From Metallyticus violacea (Eukaryota; Arthropoda; Insecta; Mantodea; Metallyticidae), in NCBI GenBank assembly GCA_030762175.1, contig CM060833.1, positions 160,553,501-160,617,500 on the forward strand: DNA of 64,000 bases, written 5' to 3'. This document shows positions 1 through 11,499 of this stretch, in pieces; position 1 is the stretch's first letter, and each line of letters opens with the position of its first letter. Made by a program: the position numbers and the translations under genes. The notes beneath the pieces are model-generated. The model worked only from the letters and a program-made list of their open reading frames with translations, made no database searches and was not told the origin of the DNA.

Positions 1-146
1 TTTTGGGTTGTATAATCTGTGATATTATTTCTTTCACACCAAACACAAAACCAACCATCATATAATCTTTGTAATCCCAGCAAGAATTCATTACTCACTC
101 CTTTTTTTCTTAACTTATAAACTAAGGCACCTAAGAACATGGGATA

Positions 147-530
147 ATGTTAGCCCCAAAGAACAGATACAACATCAAGAATTTATTAGATTACACAGTA
201 AAAGACTCCATATCAACAGAACAAAAATCAGGACTTTACAAAATAAAATGTGCAGATTGTGAGCAGAGCTACATAGGCAAAACAAAGAGAAATTTGGAAA
301 TTCGGAGGAAAGAACATTTTAGTAATATTCGTTTTAAGCAAGTGGATAAATCAGCACTAGCAGTTCACTTTTGAACCAAAAACCATGAAATAAAACTGGA
401 AATTAAACTGCCGAAACATCTTCACAACTCTTGGAGTTATCCACTTGGGAAAAAAAAATATATTAAAAAATAGAGAAAACCTAATACCTCCTATGGATGA
501 ACTCAGCAATTTCCTACTTCAACCAACAGA
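147..530 (+). pseudogene. Penelope-like retroelement GIY-YIG endonuclease relic
   Basis: The frame from 147 reads a GIY-YIG nuclease core: GLYKIKCADCEQSYIGKTKRN, with the GLY and YIG signatures spaced as usual and the zinc-like CADC before the second motif. It continues with a KEHxxNIxFKQxDKSALAVHF block. After a stop at 372 the similarity continues (KNHEIKLEIKL, then WEKKYIKNRENLIPP) in other frames to about 530, so the copy is broken. In animals this arrangement is the C-terminal endonuclease of Penelope-like elements, which nicks target DNA to prime reverse transcription. The reverse transcriptase part would lie left of the window. Family assignment is from motif recognition, not a search. 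Similar relics lie at 52.5, 56.3 and 58.2 kb. Confidence 0.7.
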
Positions 531-676
531 GGCCACCACAGAAACATCCGGGTGTCCAGCCATCATTTCGAGTAACGGTGGTTCGGTGAGCAATTAAAGA
601 TGGGGAGATTCTCTGGAATGCGTCTTACTTTTATGTAAGTAAATGGAGTTTAGTGTAAAAAAATGAATACCTAAGT

Positions 677-810
677 TTAGGATAAGGCTCCCCTAGTTAT
701 TGTATCAAATGTTTTCTCAAAATCTACAAAGAAAATACAAACTCTAGCTCCTTCAGAAGCATTCTGGCATGTGGTGGAAAATGGTCTGCCAAAGAGCAGA
801 CACTCCTTAT
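677..810 (-). pseudogene. LINE reverse transcriptase scrap
   Basis: Read on the minus strand, the stretch VCIFFVDFEKTFDTITRGAL resembles the palm motif A of non-LTR reverse transcriptases (xFxDFEKAFDSxxRxxL), including the first catalytic Asp. The frame closes at once and no other RT block is clear nearby. It is a small degraded insertion. Between about 810 and 1260 I see nothing recognisable apart from a short ATG/ATA microsatellite near 1126-1155. Confidence 0.45.
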
Positions 811-1265
811 GAAAGAATCCACTACTGGCAAGAATGTCACAGGAAAAAATCTGTGGTTTTATGATTTTTTCATCAGTGATCATATATTCTATGTGCAAGG
901 GAGAGACAGAAAGCATATAAATTTTCGTGCAAAAAGTAGTATGTGACAAGGATCCGCTGCTTTCCTGAAACAAGCAGTACAAATTGACAATGTTATTGTG
1001 ATATTCATTGAAGACAGAGCTCCTAATAACTACAGAGAATAAGAACTATAGCTGATTATGGCAATTGGTGCCAATATTAAAGATGTTTATTATTCTTTGT
1101 ATTTTAAGATAATTATACTTCTAATAATGATGATGATGATAATAATAATAATAAATTATATGCTGTCAATAGACTCATTTACATAAGTTTCAGACATTGT
1201 CAAAATACTAGAGTAACAAAGCATAACTTATTCTTAGAACAAGGTTTTAGTACATGTTTGCGAGA

Positions 1266-3250
1266 GTTAAAAAAAGTTTACCTATAAATACTGTTAAGAT
1301 TACAATTGAATACAGTTCATTCAATGAATATAACTTCTGTTACAAGGTATTTTTTCAACTGATACTTAAATTTTGATTTTTCTACAGATTTAATCTCTGG
1401 TGGCAATTTATTGTATAAAAGGGTACCTCTTACATTTACATCCTTACATACTATTTGTTTATTATAAGTATACCTATGATAATCGTTACTATTTCTAGTG
1501 TTATAGCAATGAATCTCATTATTTTTCATAAAATTCTTTGATACACTGCATAACATAGACTTATCCACTTAGAGAGTAGACAGCATTCCATGCTTTACAG
1601 ATGCATCCTTATACGACTGTCTATATTCCAATTTAGAAATTAGCCTAATAGACTTTTTCTGTAATATAAATAATCTATCCATATGCCCTTTTGCTGCAGC
1701 CCCCCAAATCTCAATACTATAGTGTAGATGAGGGTATATTATAACATAATAGATCATTTTTAACTCATTTGAGCCAAACACATCATTAAAAAATCTCAAT
1801 AGATAGGTTGATTTATTTATTTTGCTAATATTACATCTATATGCTTTGCCCTTGTTAATTTACTATCAATCCATATACCTAAGACTTATATGTGTCCCTC
1901 TCACAGATTTTATCTTCAATCATACATATATCCTGTAGATCATTATTTTTAAATATATCAAATTTCATAAATTTTGTTTTATCAACATTGCATATAAGAT
2001 TATTGTTTTTGAAGTATTTTGTAATTTGCTCTGAACTCAGAGAGATGGTGTCCATTGGAGATCTATTACACTTACTCCAAGAATTTATTGTGGTATCACC
2101 TGCATAAGAAGTAATAATAGAATTGCGCGGCTGTACAATATCATTCATACATATTAGAAACATTAATGGGCCCAAGACGGAACCTTGTGAGACTCCATAT
2201 CTTACTATTCCATATTATTATTACTATTACTTTAGACAGGTAATCATATTTTTTAGTATTAATTTCAGTTTTTTGTTTTCTATGCATAAGGTAGGATTTG
2301 CATATTTCATGGGAAATTCCTCTGATCCCGTAAGATTCCAACTTACATAACAAAAGATCGTGTCTGACACTATCAAATGCTTTTGATAAATCAAAATATA
2401 CCATGCCCACCTTTTTATTCTGTTCTAATAAAGTCAATATTTGATGAACATAGTCACTAACAGCAGTTATGGTTGAGAAGCCCTTTCTAAATCAATGTTG
2501 AAAATTACAGAGAACTACTATTAAAAATTTTATAAACCTAGATAGAAGAATTCTTTCATAAATTTTACCAATCTCGGATGTTAATGTGATTGGCTTATGG
2601 TTATTTATATTAAATTTGTCACCCTTCTTAAATATAGGTCTTACAATACTTATCTTTAAACAGTCTGGAAATATTCCTTTTTTAATTGAGAAGTTTATGT
2701 GATGTTCCAAGGGTTTTGCTATTTCATTTTTACAGTATTTTAACAGTCAAGGACTAATTTCATCCCAACCAGATGAGCTTCTGGTAGGCTAGTTATTTTT
2801 TTAATAATTTCCTCCATATTTGTGGGTTTTACATACATAGTTGTATTTACGGTATCCTTAACAAAATAATTCTGACTGTTTTCTGGTAGGTAAGATACAG
2901 TATTCAGATAATGGTTGTTCATGTATTCACAGATTTTAATTGCATCTTTTTCAAATTCACCATCAATGTTTATTTGTAAGTCTTCTGGTTCGGTTATACT
3001 ACCCCTTTTTGATTTACAATTTTCCACAAGGATTTAGATGCATTTTCAGAGTAATGGATTTTCTGTATGAATGCTGTTCGTGTTTAAGTGTTCTAGATAT
3101 TCTTTCCTATATTGTTTATATTTAGTTTTATAAAATTCCATTCCAGTAGATTTATACAATTCATAATAATTCTTTGCTTTTTCTTTTAGATGGATGAAAT
3201 AGGATGATATTGTTGATATAGTTGTGGTTTTATTCTTTCAGATACAGACT
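1266..3250 (-). pseudogene. LINE (CR1/Jockey-type) reverse transcriptase relic
   Basis: On the minus strand, going down in coordinate, successive frames give the landmarks of a non-LTR polymerase: an N-terminal block ending in EEIIKKITSLP (near 2800); KIGIFPDCLKISIVRPIFKKG-like finger residues (2492-2710); FDLSKAFDSVRHDLLLCKLE, motif A with its Asp (near 2370); a GPLMFLICMNDI block and SYAGDTT, the degenerate YADD box (2100-2175); IIYPHLHYSIEIWG (near 1700); and a tail with YNTRNSNDYH and NKLPPEIK (1317-1480), the usual C-terminal end of CR1/L2/Jockey elements. Stops and frameshifts separate the parts, the YADD box is YAGD, and a short ATT/ACT stretch breaks the frame near 2210. No endonuclease is contiguous, so this is a 5'-truncated dead copy. 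Confidence 0.8.
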
Positions 3251-4150
3251 TACTCATGTGAAACCATCAGCAAAATCTCTTGCTATCTCACAGAAAGTGT
3301 CCATCAGAACAGATGACAGAGGCTTACTCTGTTTTCAGTACATGATTCCAATGGAATATCATACCTGCTTCATAGAATATTATGCAAGTATATAATTTTC
3401 ATTTCAGCATGCTAAACTTGTTTTTGGCCCCAGTCAAGAGAGCCTAGGTATGTTAGTTATGACTAGGGGCCAGACTTTTATTCAAACTCCCCCCCCCCCC
3501 CCCGTGGTCAAATCATATGCTAATGAGATTTATTTGCAATTCATGGGCATTTTCTATATTTTAAGCATAATTTTATGGTGTATATAAATGCATAATTTGC
3601 TAATATTATAAAAGCATAATTTTTATTTGTTAGTTTATAATGTATATTTAATTCTTTTTAAGTTTATAATGTATATTTAATTCCTTTTTAATAGTTAAAT
3701 TTATTAAAACTATCTCCTATGAATGGAGTTAAATTGCCAAACAAGGAAATAATTTGATTTGCTAAGAGTTTGAATGCTACAACTTAAGTGTGAATTATGC
3801 TGGAGAAGCAAGAACTCCAGGAAGGAAAACGCAATCTCTTTTTCAATATAGCAAGAGTCACTTCAATCAGCAAGAGCTGCAAGGAGGAAAAAAATAAGCA
3901 TCTCTTATAATTCCAATCCAAAACTTTCTATCAGTTGCTTGCTATGTTTTTAGAGAAGTGGTCCACTCATACTAGGGAGTATGAAGTTTATTCTCTTTAG
4001 GAATGCCTTTGTAAGGGAAAGATAATTAATAGAATGGAAAACTTTCTATACATAACATAAGAATTTAAAGAACAGTCCTTTCTTAGAGCTGGCAGCTCAT
4101 AGGAACATTCTATAAATAAATAAATAAATGGTAGTAGTCACACTTTGAAT
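3251..4150. other. No gene seen; simple repeats
   Basis: No coding signal found. It holds a run of 15 C at 3489-3503 and a 28-bp direct duplication (unit starting gtttataatgtatattta) near 3632-3689. Confidence 0.5.
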
Positions 4151-4179
4151 AAAAACATTTTATCTCTACTCATGTGCTT

Positions 4180-4760
4180 TACTCACTTCTTTCATTCACT
4201 CCACCTTGTATATCAGTTACTTATATCTGTTCTTCTGCCATCCTTGCCTAAAGTCCCTCAAAATTACAAATCTATGCCTGCATATTTATTGTAATCATCT
4301 GTAACTTGATTATGTTTATAAAATAGATTTGCATCATAATAATCAAGTGCCTCACAGATTATATACCATTCCCAAACCAAACCCTATCTTATTTTCCAAT
4401 ACACCATAGGATAATATTTACATACCAAATTATTCCGTTGCTGTACCTTTTATCTTTTTTCCACCTATCCCAAACTAATCATACCCAGGCACTTCAACTG
4501 AAGTTTTTGTTGTTAGCCCCATGATTTCACCATTATCAGTACATCAGTCAACTTAATAACTGCACTACTTCACATTTGCTAAACTTATCTAACAAGCCTT
4601 TAACGTTCCAAAGTGAAACCACCAGGGAATTACCCTGCACTGAATCTTTCCCGTCAAACCTAAATTCATTCAACTTTGATTTGCTTCTTGTCATTCTGTT
4701 CATTTCCTGACTTTCTCCTCAATACTCTTCTCCAAATTTGTCTCTCAGGGTCAACACACA
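4180..4760 (-). pseudogene. Possible LINE endonuclease relic
   Basis: On the minus strand near 4600 a short frame reads LWNVKGLLDKFSKCEVVQLL. This resembles the opening of an apurinic-type LINE endonuclease (xxWNVRGLxxKxxxxxxLL). Further blocks after stops are too degraded to assign. It could be the endonuclease part of the LINE at 1.3-3.2 kb, separated by rearrangement, or an unrelated copy. The call rests on one motif. Confidence 0.35.
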
Positions 4761-5735
4761 CTTAAACCCTTTTCATGCCATATGTCTAAGCCACTGATGC
4801 TCCCAAGATAACATCTCTCGGGGGCATATATAAGGAGGGTCTGAACCTGTCCCTATCTTAGTAGTAGTAATAATTATTAGTAATCATTATTATTTCATTG
4901 CAATCAATAACTTCAAAATAAATTATCATGAATTCAAAATCTCGTGAAAATAACTGTACAACACTCGCTATCAATGATTTTGTTGATATCACACAAAAAC
5001 CCAAAGTTGTTATTGCATAAAAAATTGTGTATAAGTTGCCCTGTTAGTAACATACTTGGGTATTAACCATGAAGTAGCACTTTGTGTATAATGCAGATTT
5101 GCGCACACTTAGCAGCTGACATTGTGGCAGTATATTATAGTATTAATTTAAGTGATTTTACGTAGTTGTTTCATAACCATAATGAAACCAATTGCCTCTA
5201 AAAGGCCAGTGTAAGCTTCAGTTCTATCATTCTTCTCCAGTAAAGTACCAAGAAAGGAAACAGAGGATACAAAGAATCCAGAAATAAATGAAGAGGTAAG
5301 TGAAACATTTAGTTTTAGATGTGAGCTTGATTCAATTTATTCAATTTATTCTTCAAATCTTACTACATTAAATAATGACATATTTTGTTTTTGAACAAAA
5401 GCAACAAGAGTTGTTACTGTTATGCCTCATATTTTAATGGAGGTAAAAGTTTAATTATTTAATATTAGTAACAGAGATTGCAGTTATAAAACTTAATATT
5501 CTTTATATTCCAGCCAAGTAAAAATCTAGCACTGTAAAACAGCTAATCCGCCCCAGACAGGACAATTATCTACACCCTTGTCTTCTCTCAGCTGGGCTGG
5601 CATGATCACCTGTTTCCTAAGTGACATCCTTTGTATGTGTTGCTGTTGTTCTTCCCCACCCTCCATTTTCAACTTTTTCTCCTAGGGTGAGATTTCCCAT
5701 ATATCTTGTCCCTCCATTTAGCAAATTCTGAAGGA
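4761..5735. other. No gene or named element seen
   Basis: AT-rich sequence without a coding frame I can support. It contains short local repeats only (for example ttcaatttattcaatttatt near 5334). Confidence 0.4.
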
Positions 5736-5739
5736 ATGA

Positions 5740-6910
5740 AGCTATTGCAGCCCAACCCGTAAAATTTCAATTTTTTTTAGTGAATTCCAAAGAAATGTAA
5801 ACTATTGTGGTTGTGTGCACGGATAGTGTTTTTAATAATCTATTCAAACCTGCATGGACCATACCTACTAGGCACCTACAATTTTAAAAAAAAGTCTCTC
5901 TCCATCCATTATTGCTCCAGCAGTTGCAATTATTGTTTTTTTTCAATGAAATTTGACATATAGTCATCAATTAAAAAACAATTCATCAAGTTCGTTAACC
6001 AGCAAAATTGGACCATTGGATTGGGGGTTAACATAAAGTGAAAAAATTTTAAAAAACTGAAAAAAAAATCTCTCTAGCAGCTGCAATTTTTATTTATTCT
6101 TAATCTCAGTAAATTCCTTTAATATATATTGATAGTATTCAAAAATCATGACAATCTGCCCATTAGGAGTACCTGAAAAACTAATCGCTGTTAAAGCAAA
6201 ATTTTAAAATCATTCCAGCAGAAGCAATTTTATTTTTTATTTTTTTATTTTTTAATTTTTTTTAAAGGAATTTCAGTATATGTTACAGAAATAGAATAAG
6301 AAAAATATTTCCCGAAAATCGGTGAAATTGGACTGTTAGAAGGAGGGGTTTATCTGAAACCCAAAATTTAAAAATCACTGTAGCAGCACCGATATATTTT
6401 TTCACAACTATACTCTGTATATACCATTTAAATCAAGGAAGAAAAATTATTTCTGAAAATCAGTGAAATCAGATTATTAGAAATGGAGGGGTTTACCTGA
6501 AAAAATGAGTGGAAGTTAAAGCAAAGTTTAAAAATTATTCTAGCACTCATTTTTAAATTTTTGTAAGGAAACTAGATATGTTTCATTAAAATTAAATAAG
6601 AAAAATAGTTTCTGAAGCATAGTAAAATTGGACTATTAAGTGGGGGGGTTACCTGAAACCCAAAGTTTAAAAATCGTTCTGGCGGCATTAATGTTTGTTT
6701 TTTCTGTAATGAAACTCTGTATTTAGCATTTAAATAAAATTAAAAAAGTAGTTCCTGAAAACCGGAAATCGGGCCATTAGGAATAGGAGTTTACCTTAAA
6801 CCCAAACTCTAGCAGTACCAATATTTCTTTATAATAAAAGCTGGTATATATAATTTAAATCAAATAAGAACAATAGTTCTTGAAAACCAAAATTTTAAAA
6901 GCTCTCTATC
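5740..6910. repeat. Degenerate tandem repeat array, about 7 units of 140-180 bp
   Basis: A recurring order of blocks is visible: a ggaccatta-like segment, a GGGGTTTACCTGAAACCC-like box, an A/T stretch, then atTCTAGCAGCA, then a T-rich stretch, then an AATGAAACTCTGTATATA-like box and an AAATAAGAAAAATAGTTCCTG-like box. The GGGGTTT-type boxes fall near 5865, 6020, 6163, 6343, 6483, 6642 and 6783, so unit length varies from about 140 to 180 bp, mostly through T-tract length. Units are heavily diverged. It is not coding. It may be an old satellite or minisatellite, or tandemly arranged tails of a mobile element. Confidence 0.65.
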
Positions 6911-7326
6911 ATTTAATTTTCTCAGAATTGTTTTGAAATGAAAGGACAAATGAATTCAGTATACCTATAAACTGTATTTTTAATAATTCATATGTTTTAT
7001 ATTTAACCAAAAGCATTCTTGTGAAGATAGCAAATGTGAAATATTAATGTAATATATGTGAGAGAATCATATTTGTATGTAAGGGCTCTCTGTAATAACC
7101 TTCAGAAAACATTTGCATTATATACTTTTACTACAATAACATTTAAATGAAATAAAAAAAGTCAATGAAAATTGATATAACTTTTGATTGTTTTTATTAA
7201 TGCTTTGTACATTGTAATTGTTTCAGAATAGTAACATTTTTTGTTTTGTTGAAACATGAACTTCTTAAATACTCCTTGTAAATTGAAACTTTTTGTTATT
7301 TCTCTCTATTTCAATGAAGAATATTG

Positions 7327-7760
7327 AAATGCTAAGAAAAATACAAACTACAAGGGGTTTCCACTTATCTAGCCCAGGCCATTTTAGGTATACTCCTCAT
7401 AAAAGTGTTATTACAATTAAGATATTATACTAACCCTTTATCTAAATTCTAAATAATAAACAAAATACAAAATTTCCACTTTGATTGCATCAGATCCCAA
7501 TCCCCGGTTCATCAGCAGCAGCCTGCTGGAATTCCAGGGACCAGGCTCCAACCCAACCCAAGGGACTAAAATAAAATAGTTCAATTACTCTATCTATACC
7601 TCATTTTATCAGCTAGCTACAGTCTCTATAAACTACTAATTCATTTATTTCTCAGATATCTACTGTAATGAAATTTGAAATTTATAGAAATGCTAAGAAA
7701 AATGTAAATGTAAGTACAAACTACAAAGGGGCCTCCATCTATCTGACCAAGGTCACTATT
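7327..7760. repeat. Two diverged copies of an about 65-bp dispersed repeat
   Basis: The segment at 7327-7390 beginning gaaatgctaagaaaaat recurs at 7688-7760 in the same orientation. The second copy has an internal 11-bp duplication and the same order of blocks (acaaactacaa, gg, ccac/ccat, tatct, cca, attttag). About 300 bp of unremarkable sequence separates them. No mobile element is identified. Confidence 0.45.
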
Positions 7761-7911
7761 TTAGTGATTGTACAGATGATACCAAGGACTCAGTTCATAA
7801 ATATGGTTACAATATGGTTAAAAATACTCACAGTATAGCATTGCCTATCAATGGCCATATATATGTTTCATTTAATTATTAGTATACCTTTCATTTTTGT
7901 GGTTTAATCTC

Positions 7912-7946
<35 letters not shown>

Positions 7947-7971
7947 TGATGATGATGATGATGATGATGAT
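7912..7971. repeat. (AAT)n(GAT)n microsatellite
   Basis: About 10 AAT triplets pass directly into about 9 GAT triplets. The apparent Asn/Asp-repeat frame across it is a product of the repeat. Confidence 0.95.
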
Positions 7972-8599
7972 TCTAAAAATGTAGTTTCTGTTGCAAGTTG
8001 CAAGAATTCTAATTTTGTTCCCCTAATATTACATGGTAATACCATAACTTATTTCACTTCATTAATTAATAAGGCCTAATTTTGATTTTATATTTATTTT
8101 TATTAAAAAATGATTTAACTGAGTGAGGAATTTGCTTAGTTTACGCAGCTCCTGTGTGACAGACTTTATCTGTCAGATAGACTCTGCATCTATAAGTTAG
8201 CCTGACTCAGATTATGCTGGGTGAGATCCTGTTTCTTACTATCTATCCATAAATTAAGTTCTCTTGTGAATGCCGTCGTACCTTTTAAATTAGCTTTTTT
8301 ATTTTTTAAAGCAGAGACTGTTTTTTAACTCATGATTCCTTTGCTTTTAATTCTGCTTAATAACAATACTTGTATGTCCAAATCTTTTAGTGGCTAATCA
8401 AGATCTTCAATGTAAATTTAATTTAATAAAGTTATGCTGGAATTATTCTCATCTTCCTCTTTCTCCTCCTCCTATCCTAAGCAAATTAGTGATTTCTCAT
8501 CCAGATAATTCCAGTTGCACTTTCTCAGTAATAATATATATATATATATATACTGTATCTGTAGCCATGTTCTTTATTCTCTTGCTTCTTCTATGCCAA

Positions 8600-9250
8600 A
8601 ATACAAGTGTAAGTCAATAAGTTATTAATGGATGAAGAAATAAAACAAATAGAGCACTGATATAAAAATATTTATTTCTCAATGAAATTCTCTCCCCATT
8701 GAGGCATTTATACCATCATTTAATGAGCCCCTGAAAATCAGCAGCATAAAATTCCTTGGGCTGCTGTAGAACCAGGTAGTAAATTCCTTTTCTATAGTTG
8801 AAGTATTTACTTAAAAGTTATTGATTAAAAAGACCGAATAGTGCAAGTGATGACTCATGCAATGGTAATGGTGCACCTAAGATTTCTCGCGTGTGACAGT
8901 TCAAGTTAGCATTACATTCCCTTCATCGTGTCAGCGCATGAGAAGCTGCAATGCCAAACCCCATTCCTTGGCATTTTGTGTTGTGGTGTCAGCAATGCTG
9001 GCACCCATTGTGTGTAAACTTTGCAAAATTCGAACCTGTCATCCGTTATGATACAGGCCAAGCTATTTGAACAACTAATGATAAAACTGTAGTGTCAAAG
9101 GGTTACTCTCCAATTTGCTTGGATCAAATCTTCAACTTGATTGCCTCCATGACAATCTTCACTGGTTATCATCTTGATGTTCATCTGCAGTATGAGTCCA
9201 TCCTTCAGAGAACTTCTGCTCCCAGTTGTAGACAAATTGACTTCACAGGC
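8600..9250 (-). pseudogene. Mariner-family transposase relic, split by a SINE at its 5' side
   Basis: On the minus strand from high to low coordinate the blocks match a mariner transposase. A degraded helix-turn-helix region contains QVEDLIQANWRVTL (near 9130). RFEFCKVYTQWVPALLTPQHK (near 9000) corresponds to the FxKVCARWVPxxLTxEHK segment before the catalytic core. The C-terminal block FYAADFQGLIKxWxKCLNGE (near 8720) corresponds to the usual FFxxGIxxLxxRWxKCIxxxGDYxEK end. The central DDE part is mostly deleted. The SINE at 9266-9579 is inserted upstream and keeps a clear target-site duplication. The low end near 8600 probably marks the terminal repeat. Confidence 0.6.
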
Positions 9251-9265
9251 ACTTCTCTCCATAGA

Positions 9266-9579
9266 TTGATTGATTGATTTTTTTTTTTTTTTATTGATTT
9301 ATTTATGGACACTCTTTAACTTCTCAGGTCATCAGCGTCCCATTCAACTCAGGGCATGAAACGGCCGACAAATTTTGCTCAGGGGCCTCTCTTTCAGGCT
9401 TGAGGTTCTTTTTTGTGCCGTAAATGTACGACACGGGACCCACAGCTTTACTTCCCTTCCGAAGAAAGCCATACTTAGGATTTTTACGCCCGAAAAAATC
9501 CATCGGTCCTGGCCGGGTTCGAACCCGCGAACTTGGGTGTAGGAGGCTAGGTATGGTAACCACTACACCACCAGGACCG
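9266..9579 (-). mobile_element. SINE family A (tRNA-derived), full copy with 15-bp target duplication
   Basis: Read on the minus strand, the element starts with a tRNA-like head: GGTCCTGGTGGTGTAGTGG carries the A box, and GGGTTCGAACCC at 9515-9526 is a perfect B box. A non-tRNA body follows, then a T-rich (A-rich on the minus strand) tail at 9266-9300. It is flanked by identical 15-bp direct repeats acttctctccataga at 9251-9265 and 9580-9594, which proves insertion by target-primed retrotransposition. The other family members are at 12232-12525 (+) and 35607-35894 (-). The strong promoter boxes are a property of the SINE; this is not a functional tRNA gene. Confidence 0.9.
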
Positions 9580-9594
9580 ACTTCTCTCCATAGA

Positions 9595-9853
9595 GAGAGA
9601 GTATTTTCTTATGAATATTCTCTGCAATCATATCTTTTTCCCACAAAAATCGCACAAGAGTACCTCATCACTATGTGCTAACATTGACTTAATCTTTTCC
9701 ATTTTTGCATTAATTGTTTCATCCATTTTCTTTAAAACAGTCAAATCATAAACCATTCCTTTCAGCATTCCAGCAATATTGTCTAATGGCAATTCTGGGT
9801 TAATAATAAGACTAATAATACTGCCAAAATGCATATTATTCATGCTAGTCCTC
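9595..9853 (-). other. Unassigned stretch with a 71-codon minus-strand frame
   Basis: A minus-strand frame at 9628-9843 reads a hydrophilic peptide rich in Lys/Met and ending CDFCGKKI. I do not recognise it. It could be the 5' part of the mariner relic at 8.6-9.25 kb, which the SINE separates from it, or chance. Confidence 0.25.
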
Positions 9854-9865
9854 CATTCTTGGAAC

Positions 9866-9938
9866 TTCGCCTGTGGTGCCTCAGTAGTAAAAACCAGCGT
9901 TAAACATAAAAAATAAATAAATAAATAATAATAATAAA
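9866..9938 (+). mobile_element. SINE family B, 3' tail only
   Basis: The sequence cgcctgtggtgcctcagtag followed by a GTTAAAC box and an A/TAA-rich tail is the 3' end of SINE family B. The tRNA head is missing, so this is a 5'-truncated copy on the + strand. attcttggaactt just upstream resembles tcttggagct just downstream, probably an old target duplication. Confidence 0.7.
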
Positions 9939-9948
9939 TCTTGGAGCT

Positions 9949-10042
9949 TTTTTTTTTTGAGTAGTGTTTAACGCCCGTTTTTACTACTGAGGCACCACAG
10001 GCGGGTGGACACTACATGAGATGAAATGATAAATTGGGAAAG

Positions 10043-10078
<36 letters not shown>

Positions 10079-10260
10079 AGGAAGGAAGGAAGCGTTTTAG
10101 GCCTAAGTTTAGAGGTACCTCCCCGGCATTTACCAGTTATGAAGACTGAGGAAAACCTGGAAAAAATCCCAGTCAGGGAGGACGGTCCTGGTGGGATTCG
10201 AACCGCAGACCTCCCGCTCACGGTCCGTGCCTTAACGACCTCGGCCACCCGTGGCGGTAT
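9949..10260 (-). mobile_element. SINE family B (tRNA-derived), full copy with target duplication
   Basis: On the minus strand the head GGTGGCCGAGGTCGTTAAGG carries an A box of tRNA-Ser/Leu type. The B box ggttcgaatcc lies at 10194-10204. The body includes a long pure T run near 10047-10075 (A run on the minus strand) and ends in the conserved GTTTAACGCCCG tail complement at 9965-9985. Direct repeats tcttggagct at 9939-9948 and 10261-10270 flank it. It is the best preserved family B copy in the window, and any protein frame through it is spurious. Confidence 0.9.
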
Positions 10261-10816
10261 TCTTGGAGCTGATTGTCATAAACTTTATACTATTGAAAAG
10301 ATCAATTCTGTTTTAATATCAGTAGAGAAGCAGAAACATTTGACACAATGAAAATGTTGGTAATTAGTAATACTATACTCACTTAAATTTAGTTGCTCAG
10401 AGAACATTTTTCGAGAGCCCCTGCTCCTATCGTCAGCTGTGTATTAAACAATGGGAGAAAGGCTTTCGTGCTTAGACTGTCCCTGATTCACTCAGCTTGT
10501 TATGCAAATGAGTATCTGGGGGTTTCTTGCATAAACCTAACCTGGGGGGCTAGAGGCAGCTGGATCATTCAATTGATCACACTACTTCCTTCTATTGCCT
10601 ATCATTCAACCAAAAAGCTGTCAAGTTTATCCAAAAGACCTAAATCTAACAATGACGGAGCTAATTAGATTTTTATTGAGAAAATGGAGGAGGCATCATT
10701 TCATAATTAGAATGTTAAACAGGATGTGCTATGCTAGTATACCACCATCTTTTGAACATGACTACTTATTCTCTTTTTAACCTCTTCCACAATATGAACA
10801 TGTATAGACTTCCAAG

Positions 10817-11086
10817 ACCATGGCGGGTGTGGCCGAGGTCATTAAGGTATGGACTCATGAGCGGGGGGGGATCTAGGGGTTTGATTCCCACCAGGACCCC
10901 ATCTTCCCTTACTGGGGATTTTTCCAGATTTTCAAATGCTGGGGAGGTACCCTAAATTTAGGTCTGGAATGCTTCTTTCCTTAAAAATATCCTTTCGGAG
11001 TTTATCATTTCATCTGATATGTCATCATTGTCCACTGCCTGTGATGCCTCAGTGGTAAAAATGGGCATTAAACACTATTCTACCAT
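10817..11086 (+). mobile_element. SINE family B copy
   Basis: The head tggcgggtgtggccgaggtc (A box) and ggtttgattcc (B box near 10878) are followed by the family B body and the ...gcctcagtggtaaaaatggg cattaaacact tail. It is moderately diverged, with a G run inserted in the tRNA-like part. No clear target duplication is visible. Confidence 0.85.
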
Positions 11087-11499
11087 CCAAGCCTAAATAA
11101 GCACCCTAGCAATAGTAGTAATAGTAATGAAGTGGGTTCTTGAGAGAGTTTTTCTGAAACTCCTGCACTTCAGCCATAGGCTTTTTGTGCACCTTAGCAA
11201 TAAGGCCATGTGTAAATGCGCTGCATGTACACCAAAACTAATGTGTTTAAAATCTTTATTATATTAACTCTGTTTTCCACAAAACTAATCCAAATTACAC
11301 AAAACAATACAAGCTTATCGCTAAAAGTTTCTTTTGAGTATAATACACCTGAGAGCATGGATAAATACACAAGGGTACATACGTACAATTGCCGCAAATC
11401 ATATTGGTTTCCTTGCTTATTCTCCTTTTCAGCATACCATACACTTTCAAAATGGATGCAACATTTTGGTTGTGATGGGGTGCTTTTAAGAAAGTGTTT

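Noticed and set aside
7897..8079. Asn/Asp-repeat protein
   Set aside because: The frame is created by the (AAT)n(GAT)n microsatellite; no start context, no conserved sequence around it.
9500..9579. tRNA genes at the heads of the SINEs
   Set aside because: A and B boxes are present but the cloverleaf is incomplete, the heads are joined to SINE bodies and several have target duplications.
9424..9681. Conserved-looking protein frames over 9324-9681 and 35647-35871
   Set aside because: Both lie on SINE family A copies; the similarity between them is the SINE, not a gene.
10012..10351. Frames with poly-Phe or poly-Lys at 10.0-10.35 kb
   Set aside because: They run through the T run and tRNA-like head of SINE family B.
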